NCBI RefSeq assembly: GCF_007828835.1
Contig: NZ_VIVL01000004.1
Location: 248,001 to 312,000 of the forward strand
Reading direction: 5' to 3'
Length of the DNA stretch: 64,000 nt
Origin: Variovorax beijingensis
GTDB taxonomy: Bacteria; Pseudomonadota; Gammaproteobacteria; Burkholderiales; Burkholderiaceae_C
Part shown: positions 9,335 to 18,878 of the stretch, in pieces
Layout of the letters: every line of letters begins with the position of its first letter
How positions within the stretch are numbered: the first letter of the stretch is position 1
Notes under the pieces: generated by a model
Databases searched by the model: none
What the model was told of the DNA's origin: nothing
Seen by the model: the letters and a program-made list of their open reading frames with translations, nothing else
Made by a program: the position numbers and the translations under genes

Positions 9335-10102
9335 TCAGCCTTGCGGAAGCGCTTCGAGCTTCAGCACCACGATCGAGATGTTGTCGCCCGTGCCGCGCGC
9401 CCGGCGGCGCGCTTCTCCCACCAGGATTTCCACCGCTTCGCGCGGCGGTTCCGCATACAGGACGCTGGCCAGCTCTTCGGGGCTGAAGTAGTGCCAGAGC
9501 CCGTCGCTGCAGGCCATCAGCAGGTCGCCCGGCTGCATTGCGGGAATGTAGTGCGGCTCGACGGGCGGGGGCGTCGTGGTCATGCCCAGGCATCCGAGGA
9601 GGATGTTGCCCTTGGGATGGACATTGGCCTCGGCCTCGGTGATTTCGCCGCGGTCGATGAGCACCTGGACATAGGAATGGTCGCGCGTGCGCCTGACGAG
9701 CTCGCCGTTCTGGAAGTGATAGATGCGCGAGTCGCCGGCATGGATCCAGGCGCAGTCGCCCCTGGGGTTCATCAGAAAGGCGGCGAGCGTGCTGTGGGGT
9801 TCCTGCTCGCTCGACAGGGCCGTGAGCTTGATGACGGTGTGCGCATCCTCCAGCAGCTGCCGCAGCACGGCCGCGGAGCTGTCGCGGTCGGGGTGGTAGC
9901 GCGTGAACAGCTGGCGCGCCGTCATCAGCACCTGGTCGGAGGCCTTGCGCCCGCCGCTGCGCCCGCCCATGCCGTCGGCAATGATGCCCAGCATGCAGCC
10001 GGGCACGCGCGGATGGCTCATCATCAGGACCTGGTCCTGCTGATAAGGGCGATCTCCCTTGTGGAGACCGGTGGCGGCGGCAAGCCGAAAGCCTTGTGTC
10101 AT
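9335..10102 (-). CDS. PP2C-family serine/threonine phosphatase
   Basis: Metal-dependent protein phosphatase of the Stp1/PrpC type. The 255-aa protein carries the PP2C motifs in order: GDRPYQQDQ near the N-terminus, IADGMGG (metal-binding Asp), WIHAGDSRIY, ACSDGLW and GTGDNISIVV. The ATG giving MTQGFRLAAATGLH is chosen because family homology begins there; the frame stays open much further upstream but without similarity. Such phosphatases usually counteract a Hanks-type kinase, which is not in this window. It is divergent from the DUF465/helicase pair and convergent with the coiled-coil gene. Confidence 0.85.
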   Translation of the reverse strand: MTQGFRLAAATGLHKGDRPYQQDQVLMMSHPRVPGCMLGIIADGMGGRSGGRKASDQVLMTARQLFTRYHPDRDSSAAVLRQLLEDAHTVIKLTALSSEQEPHSTLAAFLMNPRGDCAWIHAGDSRIYHFQNGELVRRTRDHSYVQVLIDRGEITEAEANVHPKGNILLGCLGMTTTPPPVEPHYIPAMQPGDLLMACSDGLWHYFSPEELASVLYAEPPREAVEILVGEARRRARGTGDNISIVVLKLEALPQG

Positions 10103-10158
10103 GAGCGCAAATGCGCCAATGGCGCGCCTTCTGTCTTCTCGTGGATTCGTAGCAGGAC

Positions 10159-10166
10159 GTATTATC
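10159..10166. promoter_or_regulatory. Possible divergent, overlapping -10 elements
   Basis: GTATTATC reads TATTAT on the plus strand (toward the DUF465 gene) and GATAATAC on the minus strand (toward the PP2C gene). The -35 regions are poor on both sides. Leaders would be about 40 nt (plus) and 50 nt (minus). Tentative. Confidence 0.35.
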
Positions 10167-10210
10167 GAGTGAACACGAGCTGTGGGCGGAATACGTTCGC
10201 AGCGCCAACG

Positions 10211-10414
10211 TTGGACTCCAATCTTCACTCCCTTTCCCGCCAATTGATCGAGCTGCGCATCGAACACGCCGACCTCGACGCCACCATCGACCGCCTGGCC
10301 GAAGCTTCGCCGCAGGACGAGCTGCTGCTGCGGCGCCTGAAGAAGCGCCGGCTTGCGCTGCGCGACCAGATCACGCGGCTCGAGAACGTGCTCGATCCGA
10401 AAGAACCCGCGTGA
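10211..10414 (+). CDS. Small DUF465 (YdcH-like) protein
   Basis: A 67-aa helical protein with the DUF465 pattern: two helices with LSRQLIELRIEHADLDATID and LLRRLKKRRLALRDQITRLE. Function unknown for the family. The start is taken as TTG because homology begins at LHSLSRQL; an in-frame GTG at 10169 is the alternative but lies only a few bases from the proposed -10 box. The stop overlaps the start of the helicase gene (GTGA), so the two are translationally coupled. Confidence 0.7.
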   Translation: MDSNLHSLSRQLIELRIEHADLDATIDRLAEASPQDELLLRRLKKRRLALRDQITRLENVLDPKEPA

Positions 10415-12477
10415 GCAAAACACTCGAGGACAAGGTGCGCGACGCCTTCGCGCAGGGCGGCGTCCTGTCGCGTGCCGCCGAGCAGTTCCGCGAGCGCTCG
10501 GGGCAGACCGAAATGGCGCTGGCCGTTGCCCGCACCATCGAGGACGGCGGCGTGCTGGTGGTCGAGGCCGGCACCGGCGTGGGCAAGACCTTTTCCTACC
10601 TCGTTCCGGCATTGCTGAGCGGCGAGCGCGTGCTGCTGTCGACCGCCACCAAGACCCTGCAGGACCAATTGTTCGGCCGCGACCTGCCGCGCCTGGTCGA
10701 GGCGCTCGAACTGCCGGTGCGAACGGCGCTGCTCAAGGGGCGCGCGAGCTATCTGTGCCTGCACCGGCTCGACCTGGCGCGCCACGATGCGTCGCTGCCG
10801 GAGCGCGGCAGCCTGCGAACGCTTGCCAAGATCGAGCAGTGGTCCAAGGCCACGCGAACCGGCGACCTGGCCGAGCTGCCCGGGCTGGACGAGCGCTCGC
10901 CGCTCATCCCCCTGATCACCTCCACGCGCGAGAACTGCCTGGGCGCCCAGTGCCCGCAGTTCAAGCCCTGCCACGTCAACCTGGCGAGGCGCGAGGCGCT
11001 GGCGGCCGACGTGGTGGTCATCAACCATCACCTGTTCTTCGCCGATCTTGCGGTGCGCGAGACCGGCATGGCGGAATTGCTGCCGACCGTGAGCGTGGTC
11101 GTGTTCGACGAGGCCCACCAGCTCAACGAAACCGGCGTGCAGTTCCTGGGCGCGCAGCTCGGCAGCGGGCAGGCCCTGGACTTCGCGCGCGACCTGCTTG
11201 GTGCGGGCTTGCAGCATGCGCGCGGACTGGTCGACTGGCAGCAGCTGGTGGCGGCCGTCGAACGCGCCGCGCGCGAGCTGCGCCTTGCGGTCGGCAAGCA
11301 GTGGCCCGGCACCAAGCTGCGCTGGGTGGGGCCGTCGCCGGAAGGCATCGATGCGCAGGCCTGGCAGGGCGCACTCGAAGCCCTGCAGCATGCCTTTGAA
11401 ATGGCCGCCGAAGGACTCGACACCGTCAGCGAGATATCGCCCGATTTCGTGCGCCTGTACGAACGGGCGCAGCAGCTCGCCAAGCGCGCGGCACGCTTCG
11501 CTCTGCCCTGCGAAACCGATTCGGTGCGCTGGGTCGACGTGGGCACGCAACTGCGCCTGGTCGAATCGCCGCTCGACATTGCCGAGGCCATGCGCACGCG
11601 CGTGCTCAAGATTGGCAGCGGTGCTGCCCATGAAGACGGCGATGAGGAAGAGAGCCGCGAAGGCCGTGCAGCGCCGGAAGACAACGGACGCGCCTGGGTC
11701 TTCACCTCCGCCACGCTGGGCGACGAACCCACGCTGCGCTGGTTCACCGAGCCGTGCGGCCTGGGCGATGCGCAGGTGCTGCGGGTGCAGAGCCCGTTCG
11801 ACTATGCCGCGCAGGCCGGGCTCTATGTGCCGCGTGCCTTTCCCAAGCCCAACGATGCCGCCCACAGCACGCGGGTTGCGCAGCTGGCCGCGCGCGGCGC
11901 CGCCGAGCTCGGCGGCCGGACCCTGGTGCTGACGACCACGCTGCGCGCGCTGCGCGCGATCGGCGACGAAATGAAGCAGCAGTTCGAGCGGCTCGAAGCG
12001 GACGTGCGGCCCGAGGTGCTGGTACAGGGCGAACTGCCCAAGCGCGTGCTCATGGACCGCTTCCGCGAAGGCGCGGAGGGTGGGCGCGCCGGCTGCGTGC
12101 TGGTGGCATCCGCATCGTTCTGGGAGGGCTTCGATGCGCCCGGGGACGCATTGCAGCTGGTGGTGATCGACAAGCTGCCGTTCCCTCCGCCCAACGACCC
12201 GCTGGTCGAGGCGCGCTCGCAGCGTCTTGAAGCCCAGGGACGCAGTTCATTCAGCGACTACTCGCTGCCCGAGGCGGCCGTGGCGCTGAAGCAGGGGGCA
12301 GGGCGGTTGATCCGCCGCGAAACGGACTGCGGCGTGCTTGCCATTTGCGACACCCGCCTGGTTGCCATGGGCTATGGCCGGCGGCTGCTGGCCGCGCTGC
12401 CGCCGATGCGCAGGCTGGAAAGCGAAGCCGACTTCGAGGCGGCGATCGGCGAACTCAGGAATTCGCTCTCGGCCTGA
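10411..12477 (+). CDS. DinG/YoaA-type Fe-S DNA helicase
   Basis: XPD-like superfamily 2 5'-3' DNA helicase (COG1199), acting in DNA repair and resolution of stalled structures. The 688-aa protein has Walker A EAGTGVGKT (about 51-60), the motif STATKTLQDQL, a four-cysteine Fe-S region (SYLCLHRL, then ENCLGAQCPQFKPCH), the DEAH box VVFDEAHQLNE (about 230) and motif VI QGAGRLIRRETDCG. It resembles E. coli YoaA more than DinG at the N-terminus, by memory only. GTG start coupled to the upstream DUF465 gene; it ends at a bidirectional terminator. Confidence 0.88.
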   Translation: MSKTLEDKVRDAFAQGGVLSRAAEQFRERSGQTEMALAVARTIEDGGVLVVEAGTGVGKTFSYLVPALLSGERVLLSTATKTLQDQLFGRDLPRLVEALELPVRTALLKGRASYLCLHRLDLARHDASLPERGSLRTLAKIEQWSKATRTGDLAELPGLDERSPLIPLITSTRENCLGAQCPQFKPCHVNLARREALAADVVVINHHLFFADLAVRETGMAELLPTVSVVVFDEAHQLNETGVQFLGAQLGSGQALDFARDLLGAGLQHARGLVDWQQLVAAVERAARELRLAVGKQWPGTKLRWVGPSPEGIDAQAWQGALEALQHAFEMAAEGLDTVSEISPDFVRLYERAQQLAKRAARFALPCETDSVRWVDVGTQLRLVESPLDIAEAMRTRVLKIGSGAAHEDGDEEESREGRAAPEDNGRAWVFTSATLGDEPTLRWFTEPCGLGDAQVLRVQSPFDYAAQAGLYVPRAFPKPNDAAHSTRVAQLAARGAAELGGRTLVLTTTLRALRAIGDEMKQQFERLEADVRPEVLVQGELPKRVLMDRFREGAEGGRAGCVLVASASFWEGFDAPGDALQLVVIDKLPFPPPNDPLVEARSQRLEAQGRSSFSDYSLPEAAVALKQGAGRLIRRETDCGVLAICDTRLVAMGYGRRLLAALPPMRRLESEADFEAAIGELRNSLSA

Positions 12478-12493
12478 AGGGCGCAGACGAAAA

Positions 12494-12515
12494 AAAAAGC
12501 CCCGAAGGGCTTTTT
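12494..12515. terminator. Bidirectional rho-independent terminator
   Basis: AAAAAGCCC and GGGCTTTTT pair around the tetraloop CGAA, giving a stem followed by U runs on either strand. It lies between the convergent helicase gene and bamD and can serve both. Confidence 0.85.
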
Positions 12516-12529
12516 CTCGTTCCGGCGGA

Positions 12530-13336
12530 TTACCAGACCTTCCACCAGGGATCGTCCTTGCCCTTGAAGCCGCGCGCGAGGTATTCGCTGTTCGGGTAGT
12601 TGGTGGTCAGCACGCGCTGGGCGTCGTCGCGCAGATCCTTCATGCCGAGCGCATCGTAGGAGCGCACGATGATGTACAGCGCTTCTTCGAGCGCGGGCAC
12701 TTCGCGGTAGTCGGACAGCGCAAGCTGCGCCCGGTTGATCGCTGCGAGGTAGGCGCCGCGCGAGTAGTAGTAGCGCGCCACGTGCACTTCGTACTGCGCG
12801 AGCGAGTTCACGATGTAGTTCATGCGCTGGCGCGCGTCGGGCGCGTAGCGCGACTCGGGGAAGCGCGTCACCAGTTCCTTGAACGACTCGAACGATTCCT
12901 TGGCGGCCTTCTGGTCGCGCTCGGACAGGTCCTGGCGCGTCAGGAACGCGAACATGCCGAGGTCGTCGTTGAAGTTGATCACGCCCTTGAGGTAGAGCGC
13001 GTAGTCGATCGCCGGGCTGGCCGGATGCAGCTTCAGGAAGCGGTCGATCGTGGCGATGGCATTGGCCTTTTCGCCGGACTTGTATTGTGCGTAGGCCTTC
13101 TCAAGCTGGGCCTGCTGTGCGAGCGGCGTGCCGGCTGCGCGGCCTTCGAGCTTTTCGTAAAGCGGCACGGCCTTGTCGTAGGCGCCGGAACCTGCTTCGT
13201 CCTTGGCTTCGGCGTAGATGCGGTTGGGGCTCCAGTTGGCGGTCTTGTCGACGGAGGTGGAGGAGCAGCCGGCTGCAAGCAGCGCTGCCGCGCTGAGCGC
13301 GATCCAGGAGGGGACCGATAATTTGGCGCGAAACAT
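12530..13336 (-). CDS. bamD: Outer membrane assembly lipoprotein BamD
   Basis: Essential TPR lipoprotein of the BAM complex that inserts beta-barrel proteins into the outer membrane. The 268-aa protein has a lipoprotein signal with lipobox LAAGC (lipidated Cys24), followed by tetratricopeptide repeats starting around WSPNRIYAEAKDEAGSGAY. The start MFRAKL is chosen since it gives a proper signal peptide; 11 further in-frame codons upstream are possible but would overlap the rluD start. Only 14 bp separate its start from that of the divergent rluD, the arrangement also found in E. coli. Confidence 0.92.
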   Translation of the reverse strand: MFRAKLSVPSWIALSAAALLAAGCSSTSVDKTANWSPNRIYAEAKDEAGSGAYDKAVPLYEKLEGRAAGTPLAQQAQLEKAYAQYKSGEKANAIATIDRFLKLHPASPAIDYALYLKGVINFNDDLGMFAFLTRQDLSERDQKAAKESFESFKELVTRFPESRYAPDARQRMNYIVNSLAQYEVHVARYYYSRGAYLAAINRAQLALSDYREVPALEEALYIIVRSYDALGMKDLRDDAQRVLTTNYPNSEYLARGFKGKDDPWWKVW

Positions 13337-13350
13337 CACATACGGCTTTC

Positions 13351-14376
13351 GTGAAACAGTTGCCCTCAATTATATCGACCGACCCCCTGGACACGGTCCC
13401 CGACCCAGCCGAGGCCGACGAGGGCGCCGACCCGGTCGAATCCAGCGAACTGCGGCCCTTCACGGTGGGCCAGGCCGAGCATGGCCAGCGGCTGGACCGC
13501 GCGCTGGCCGCCCTGGTGCCGGAATTTTCTCGCAACTATCTGCAACAGCTGATCGAAGCCGGCGCCGTGGAACTGCAGGGGCGCACCCTGCTGAAGGCCT
13601 CCGCGACGGTGCGCGCCGGGCAGACCGGGCGCATCGAGCTGCGCCCGACGCCCCAGAGCCAGGCCTTCCGGCCCGAGGCGATGGACATCGTCACGGTGCA
13701 CGAGGACGAGCATCTGCGCATCATCGACAAGCCGGCCGGCCTGGTGGTGCATCCGGCGCCGGGCCATTGGAGCGGCACGCTGCTGAACGGTTTGCTCGCG
13801 CTCGACCCCAAGGCCGCGTTGCTGCCGCGCGCGGGCATCGTGCACCGGCTCGACCGCGACACCAGCGGGCTCATGGTCGTGGCGCGCACCCGGGCCGCGA
13901 TGGATGCCATGGTGGCGCTGATCGCGGCACGCGATGTCAAGCGGCAGTACCTCGCGCTCGGCCACAAGCCCTGGGCCGGCGCGGCAGCCCGGCAGGTCGA
14001 CGCGCCGATCGGCCGCGATCCGCGCAACCGTTTGCGCATGGCCGTGGTCGACCTCGAACGCCATGCCGGCAAGACGGCGCGAACGCTCATCGAGCGCCTG
14101 GACAGCAACGCCGAGGCCTGCGCCGTGCGGTGCACGCTCGAAACGGGCCGCACGCACCAGATCCGTGTGCACATGGCGTCCATCGGGCATCCGCTGATCG
14201 GCGATGCACTCTATGGCGGGGCTCCGGCCGCGGGGCTGGGGCGACAGGCGCTGCACGCCTTCAGGCTCGCGTTTGTGCACCCCGTCACGCAAGCCGCGCT
14301 GGAACTGCGTTCACTTCCGCCGGCCGATCTGGTTCAGGCGTTCCAGGCCCTGGGGCTGGATTACAATCGCGCCTGA
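13351..14376 (+). CDS. rluD: 23S rRNA pseudouridine synthase RluD
   Basis: RluA-family pseudouridine synthase that modifies helix 69 of 23S rRNA (positions 1911/1915/1917 in E. coli). The 341-aa protein has an N-terminal S4 domain ([27 protein letters not shown]) and the catalytic motif [11 protein letters not shown] with the active Asp near residue 168, then the family motif [10 protein letters not shown] and [10 protein letters not shown]. The GTG start leaves a short acidic extension ([17 protein letters not shown]) before the S4 domain. Divergent partner of bamD, which supports RluD over RluA/RluC. Confidence 0.9.
   Translation: MKQLPSIISTDPLDTVPDPAEADEGADPVESSELRPFTVGQAEHGQRLDRALAALVPEFSRNYLQQLIEAGAVELQGRTLLKASATVRAGQTGRIELRPTPQSQAFRPEAMDIVTVHEDEHLRIIDKPAGLVVHPAPGHWSGTLLNGLLALDPKAALLPRAGIVHRLDRDTSGLMVVARTRAAMDAMVALIAARDVKRQYLALGHKPWAGAAARQVDAPIGRDPRNRLRMAVVDLERHAGKTARTLIERLDSNAEACAVRCTLETGRTHQIRVHMASIGHPLIGDALYGGAPAAGLGRQALHAFRLAFVHPVTQAALELRSLPPADLVQAFQALGLDYNRA
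14362..14367 (+). promoter_or_regulatory. Possible -10 element for scpB inside the rluD 3' end
   Basis: TACAAT followed by CGCG, within the last codons of rluD. It shares the xACAATC pattern of other boxes in the window. It would start transcription near 14374, in the 127-bp rluD-scpB gap. The nearest -35-like hexamer (TTCCAG) is 15 bp upstream, which is short. Confidence 0.35.
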
Positions 14377-14503
14377 CGGCCCGAGGGCCGCGCCGGCCAC
14401 CCCGATGCCGGCCTTGCGTTGCACTCGCCGCGTGCCGGCAGCGCCTCCTTTCATCCTTCTGAACAAGCGTCCCCGAGACGCCTTTTCCCGGATAACGCAA
14501 ACC

Positions 14504-15346
14504 ATGAATACGGCGGATGCCAAGCGCATTCTCGAAACCGCCTTGATCTGTTCGAGCCAGCCGCTGCCAGTGCGCGACATGCGCGTGCTGTTCGACGACG
14601 AGCTGGGCGTGGACACCATCAAGGTGCTGTTGCTCGAACTGCAGGAAGACTGGGCGCAGCGCGGCCTGGAACTGGTGAACGTTGCCAGCGGCTGGCGCTT
14701 CCAGAGCCGGCCCGAGATGCGCGACCACCTCGATCGCCTGCATCCCGAGAAGCCGCCGCGCTACACCCGCGCCGCCCTCGAAACGCTGGCCATCATTGCC
14801 TACCGCCAGCCGGTCACGCGCGGCGACATGGAAGACATCCGCGGCGTCACCATCAACTCCCTCATCCTCAAGCAGCTCGAGGACCGCGGCTGGGTCGAGG
14901 TGATCGGCCACCGCGAAACCGTCGGCCGGCCGGCGCTGTACGCCACCACGCGGCAGTTTCTCGACGACCTCGGCCTCGCATCGCTCGACCAGCTGCCGCT
15001 GATCGAAACGCCGGCCCAGCAGGCGGCGCTGGTCGACGCGCTCGATCAGGCCTCGGGCAACCAGCCCGGGCTGCCGATGGACGTGCCGAACGAATCCGAC
15101 GCCGATGCCTCGGCCATGCCGGAGGCCGACTCGGAAACGGGTGCGCCAGCCGGCCTGGCCGCCGCCGAGGCTCCAGAAGCCGTCGAAGCCGCCGCTGCGC
15201 AATTCGCCGAGGACGCGGCCGCTCCCGAGGAGCCCGCCGACATCCCGGTCCCCACGGAAGTCGAGCAATCCGTCGAGCTCGAAACCGAAGCCCCGTCGCC
15301 CGACGAGACCGATCCCCACGCTGTTCCCCCCGGAAAAACCTCATGA
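14504..15346 (+). CDS. scpB: Segregation and condensation protein B
   Basis: Winged-helix subunit of the SMC-ScpAB condensin, which helps organise and segregate the chromosome. The 280-aa protein has the ScpB core (about residues 5-175) with [23 protein letters not shown] and [26 protein letters not shown] long acidic, Ala/Glu/Pro-rich tail (about 195-280) makes it longer than typical ScpB (about 180-200 aa); such tails are seen in Burkholderiales. No scpA is next to it. The stop overlaps the rluB start (ATGA), so the two are translationally coupled. Confidence 0.9.
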   Translation: MNTADAKRILETALICSSQPLPVRDMRVLFDDELGVDTIKVLLLELQEDWAQRGLELVNVASGWRFQSRPEMRDHLDRLHPEKPPRYTRAALETLAIIAYRQPVTRGDMEDIRGVTINSLILKQLEDRGWVEVIGHRETVGRPALYATTRQFLDDLGLASLDQLPLIETPAQQAALVDALDQASGNQPGLPMDVPNESDADASAMPEADSETGAPAGLAAAEAPEAVEAAAAQFAEDAAAPEEPADIPVPTEVEQSVELETEAPSPDETDPHAVPPGKTS

Positions 15347-17127
15347 GCCCCTCCGACATCGACGACGCGGCCATCGTGCCGGCCCAGCCCGAATCCAAGA
15401 AAAAGAAGGCGAAAGCGGCTGTCTCCGGCCCGTCTGCGGACGCCGAAGCGGGCGTGCCCGCGGCCGAGGTTCCAAAGAAGCCGCGCGCCCCGCGCCGCAA
15501 GAAGGTCGTGGAACCGGCGGCCGGCGAGAGCGAGCCCGCGGCAGCGCCTGCGGCAACCGAAACTTCCGAATCCGCGGTCCAGGTGGCCGATGCGGCGCCT
15601 GCCGCCGCGCCGGTTGTCGACGAACCTGTCCCGGCCGCCGCGCCGGCCGTGCCCGTCGAGCCCCTGGTGCATCGCGCGCAAGACCGCGCCGAAGAAGATG
15701 CCCGCGCGCCTTCCTACGACGACGAAGAAGAGGAAGAAGAACCCGACGAGGAAGAGGATGACCTCGACCGCGCACGCCGCGCCGCCGAGCGCGAGCAGCG
15801 CAACGCGCCGCCGCCCGAGCCGATCCGCTTCGCAGACGTCATCTCGGGCCAGTTCGACGCCGACGAAGAGAGTCCCGAAGTCCCGCCGCTCAAGCGCGTG
15901 CTGCTGCCGGAGGCCGATTCGCCCAAGCTGCACAAGGTGCTGGCGCAGGCGGGCCTGGGCTCGCGGCTTGAAATGGAAGCGCTCATTCTCCAGGGCCGCA
16001 TCTCGGTGAACAACGAGCCGGCCCACATCGGCCAGCGCATCCAGTACGGCGACCAGGTCAAGATCAACGGCAAGCCGATCCGCTACCGCATCGCGCCGCC
16101 GCCGCCGCGCGTGATCGCCTACCACAAGCCGGTGGGCGAAGTCGTGACGCACGACGATCCGCAGAACCGCCCGACGGTGTTCCGCAAGCTGCCGCGGCTG
16201 CAGCAGGGCAAGTGGCAATCGGTCGGCCGGCTCGACCTGAACACCGAGGGACTGCTGCTGTTCAGCAGCTCCGGCGACCTCGCCAACCAGCTGATGCACC
16301 CGCGCTTCGGCCTGGAGCGCGAATACGCCGTGCGCGTGCTGGGTGCGCTCAATGCCGAGGAAAAGAAGAAGCTGCTCGAAGGCGTTCGCCTGGACGATGG
16401 CATGGCCCAGTTCGGCACCATCGAGGAGGGCGGCGGCGAGGGCTCCAACCACTGGTACCGCGTCACCATTTCCGAGGGCCGCAACCGCGAAGTGCGGCGC
16501 CTGTTCGAATCGGTGGGCCATGCGGTCAGCCGGCTGATCCGCATCCGCTACGGCGCCATGGTGCTGCCGCGTGGCCTGAAGCGCGGCGCCTGGATGGAGC
16601 TCGACGAGCGCGACATCAACGCGCTGTTCCAAGCCTCGGGCGGCGGCGCGCCGCGTCCGCCGCAGCAGCAGCGCGGCCCAGGCCAGGACGGTGCCGGCGG
16701 CGGGCGCAACGGACGCAACAAGAAGCGGCGCGGCAACCGCAATGCCGGCGGCGGACAGCAGCAGCCGCGCGACATGCGCGATGACGGCCGCGAGGCGCCC
16801 ATTCCGAGTCCGTTGGGCGACGGCCGCCCGCCGCGCGGCGGGCGTGGCAACCGCGGCGGTGGCGGCGGCAACGCCGGCATGCCGCCGCAGGGGCGCCGTG
16901 GCAACAGCAACAACCGTGGCAACCGCCAGGGCGAGGAGCGTCCGCCGAGCGGCGCAAACCAGCCCGATCCGATGAAGACCTCGCTCGGCTACATCGGCGC
17001 CGACAGCTTCTCGCGCCAGCGCAAGGAGCAGCGGCAGGGTCCAGGACGCCGCGGCGGCGGCCCGGGCGGCGGCGGTGGCTTCGGCGGCCAGGGCGGCCCC
17101 GGCGGAAACCGGCGCCGCGGGCGCTGA
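15343..17127 (+). CDS. rluB: 23S rRNA pseudouridine synthase RluB with long low-complexity ends
   Basis: RsuA/RluB/E/F-family pseudouridine synthase; RluB modifies U2605 in E. coli. Of 594 aa, only the middle is the enzyme: an S4 domain ([20 protein letters not shown], from about 196) and the catalytic domain with [18 protein letters not shown] (Asp near 296) and [16 protein letters not shown]. Residues 1-190 are Ala/Pro/Glu-rich with a run of acidic residues ([15 protein letters not shown]). Residues from about 430 to the end are Gly/Arg/Asn/Gln-rich with many RG/RGG steps. E. coli RluB is about 290 aa. Coupled to scpB, a common pairing. Confidence 0.88.
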   Translation: MSPSDIDDAAIVPAQPESKKKKAKAAVSGPSADAEAGVPAAEVPKKPRAPRRKKVVEPAAGESEPAAAPAATETSESAVQVADAAPAAAPVVDEPVPAAAPAVPVEPLVHRAQDRAEEDARAPSYDDEEEEEEPDEEEDDLDRARRAAEREQRNAPPPEPIRFADVISGQFDADEESPEVPPLKRVLLPEADSPKLHKVLAQAGLGSRLEMEALILQGRISVNNEPAHIGQRIQYGDQVKINGKPIRYRIAPPPPRVIAYHKPVGEVVTHDDPQNRPTVFRKLPRLQQGKWQSVGRLDLNTEGLLLFSSSGDLANQLMHPRFGLEREYAVRVLGALNAEEKKKLLEGVRLDDGMAQFGTIEEGGGEGSNHWYRVTISEGRNREVRRLFESVGHAVSRLIRIRYGAMVLPRGLKRGAWMELDERDINALFQASGGGAPRPPQQQRGPGQDGAGGGRNGRNKKRRGNRNAGGGQQQPRDMRDDGREAPIPSPLGDGRPPRGGRGNRGGGGGNAGMPPQGRRGNSNNRGNRQGEERPPSGANQPDPMKTSLGYIGADSFSRQRKEQRQGPGRRGGGPGGGGGFGGQGGPGGNRRRGR

Positions 17128-17188
17128 AAGCCAGTTCTCCAGCGCAGCCTTTCGCGGGGTTTTCACCAATCCCGGGGGCTGCGCCGGT

Positions 17189-17194
17189 TAAAAT
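17189..17194 (+). promoter_or_regulatory. Probable -10 element of the ndk-rlmN unit
   Basis: TAAAAT in the context GGTTAAAATCAGAGG, a spacing and context typical of vegetative -10 boxes in these genomes. Transcription would start near 17201 and give a leader of about 78 nt. A second candidate, TTGCAA-16-CAAAAT (17230-17257), lies closer to ndk. Confidence 0.45.
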
Positions 17195-17217
17195 CAGAGG
17201 CTTTGTCGACTTACGAC

Positions 17218-17233
17218 GCAACATGTTTGTTGC
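17218..17233 (+). promoter_or_regulatory. Hairpin in the ndk leader
   Basis: GCAACA and TGTTGC form a perfect 6-bp stem with loop TGTT in the untranslated leader before ndk. Function unknown; it could equally be an operator dyad. Confidence 0.35.
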
Positions 17234-17278
17234 AATTGTGACAAATCACTTCAAAATCAAAGCTCAGGAAGCACTTCA

Positions 17279-17704
17279 ATGGCTATCGAACGTACCCTTT
17301 CCATCATCAAGCCCGACGCCGTCGCCAAGAACGTCATCGGCAAGATCGTTTCCCGCTTCGAAGCTGCCGGCCTCAAGATCGTCGCCGCCAAGCTCGTGCA
17401 CCTGTCGCGCAACGAAGCCGAGCAGTTCTACTCGGTCCACAAGGAACGCCCGTTCTTCAAGGATCTGGTCGATTTCATGATCTCCGGCCCAGTGTTCGTG
17501 CAAGTGCTCGAAGGCGAGAACGCCATCGCCAAGAACCGCGACCTGATGGGCGCCACGGACCCCAAGAAGGCGGCCCCGGGCACCATCCGCGCCGACTTCG
17601 CCGACAGCATCGACGCCAACGCCGTGCACGGTTCGGACGCTCCTGAAACCGCCGCCAACGAAGTGGCGTTCTTCTTCGCCGGCCTCAACGTCTACGCGCG
17701 CTGA
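17279..17704 (+). CDS. ndk: Nucleoside diphosphate kinase
   Basis: Transfers the gamma-phosphate between nucleoside tri- and diphosphates through a phosphohistidine. The 141-aa length is exactly that of the bacterial family. It starts [15 protein letters not shown] (substrate lysine in KPDAV) and has the active-site His117 in [20 protein letters not shown] lies 8-9 nt before the ATG. The gene is followed after 21 bp by rlmN, the usual order in betaproteobacteria. Confidence 0.97.
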   Translation: MAIERTLSIIKPDAVAKNVIGKIVSRFEAAGLKIVAAKLVHLSRNEAEQFYSVHKERPFFKDLVDFMISGPVFVQVLEGENAIAKNRDLMGATDPKKAAPGTIRADFADSIDANAVHGSDAPETAANEVAFFFAGLNVYAR

Positions 17705-17725
17705 AGCCGCACGCCAGCTGATTTC

Positions 17726-18874
17726 ATGACCACGGCCAACCTGCTCGAATTCGATCTCGAGGGGCTGGCTGCGTTCTGCGAAAGGCTCGGCGAGAAACGG
17801 TTCCGCGCCACGCAGCTGTTCCGCTGGATCCACCAGCGTGGCGCCAGCGACTTCGCCCAGATGACCGATCTGGCCAAGTCGCTGCGCGAAAAGCTCGCCA
17901 CCACCGCTCGCGTCGAGGCCTTGCCGGTCATCACGCAGCACGAATCCAAGGACGGCACGATCAAGTGGCTGTTCGACGTCGGCGACGGCAATGCCGTCGA
18001 AGCCGTATTCATTCCCGAGGACGACCGCGGCACGCTGTGCGTGTCGTCCCAGGCCGGCTGCGCGGTAGGTTGCCGCTTCTGCTCCACGGGGCACCAGGGC
18101 TTCAGCCGCAACCTGAGCACGGGCGAAATCGTCGCCCAGCTCTGGTTTGCCGAACATTTCCTGCGCAAGCATCTGAAGCGCGACGACCGCGTCATCTCCA
18201 ACGTGGTGATGATGGGCATGGGCGAGCCGCTGCAGAACTACACCGCGCTGGTGCCGGCGCTGCGCACCATGCTCGACGACAACGCCTACGGGCTGTCGCG
18301 CCGCCGCGTGACCGTCTCGACCTCCGGTGTCGTGCCGATGATCGATCGCCTGGGCGCCGATTGCCCGGTGGCCATGGCCGTATCGCTGCATGCACCCAAC
18401 GATGCGCTGCGCGACGACCTCGTGCCGCTCAACCGCAAGTATCCGATCGCCGAGCTGCTCGAGGCCTGCAAGCGTTATCTGGCGCATGCGCCGCGCGACT
18501 TCATCACCTTCGAGTACTGCATGCTCGATGGCGTCAACGACCAGCCCGAGCATGCGCGGCAGCTGGTGGAACTCGTTCGCACCCATGGCGTGTCGTGCAA
18601 GTTCAACCTGATTCCGTTCAATCCGTTTCCGGCCTCGGGGCTGCTGCGTTCGCCGCAGCCGCGGGTCCTGGCCTTTGCCAGGGCGCTGAGCGAGGCTGGC
18701 CTCGTGACCACCGTGCGCAAGACGCGCGGCGACGACATCGATGCGGCCTGCGGACAACTGGCCGGCGACGTCAAGGACCGTACGCGCGCGGCCGAACGCA
18801 TGGCCCAGCGCCGTGTCTCCGAGCGCACCGTTGTTCTGCATCCGGTTCGCAAGACCGCCCCCCAGGAGCATTGA
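17726..18874 (+). CDS. rlmN: Dual-specificity 23S rRNA/tRNA methyltransferase RlmN
   Basis: Radical SAM enzyme that makes 2-methyladenosine at A2503 of 23S rRNA and A37 of some tRNAs. The 382-aa protein shows the Fe-S/SAM motif [11 protein letters not shown] (from residue 112), the glycine-rich [11 protein letters not shown] segment and the C-terminal methyl-carrying cysteine in [11 protein letters not shown]. All catalytic cysteines are present. No strong Shine-Dalgarno is visible; it probably depends on the ndk transcript. Confidence 0.95.
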   Translation: MTTANLLEFDLEGLAAFCERLGEKRFRATQLFRWIHQRGASDFAQMTDLAKSLREKLATTARVEALPVITQHESKDGTIKWLFDVGDGNAVEAVFIPEDDRGTLCVSSQAGCAVGCRFCSTGHQGFSRNLSTGEIVAQLWFAEHFLRKHLKRDDRVISNVVMMGMGEPLQNYTALVPALRTMLDDNAYGLSRRRVTVSTSGVVPMIDRLGADCPVAMAVSLHAPNDALRDDLVPLNRKYPIAELLEACKRYLAHAPRDFITFEYCMLDGVNDQPEHARQLVELVRTHGVSCKFNLIPFNPFPASGLLRSPQPRVLAFARALSEAGLVTTVRKTRGDDIDAACGQLAGDVKDRTRAAERMAQRRVSERTVVLHPVRKTAPQEH

Positions 18875-18878
18875 CCTA

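Noticed and set aside
14378-14390. GGCCCGAGGGCC palindrome after rluD as a terminator
   Set aside because: The loop is too small for the full stem and no T run follows; a weak call at best.
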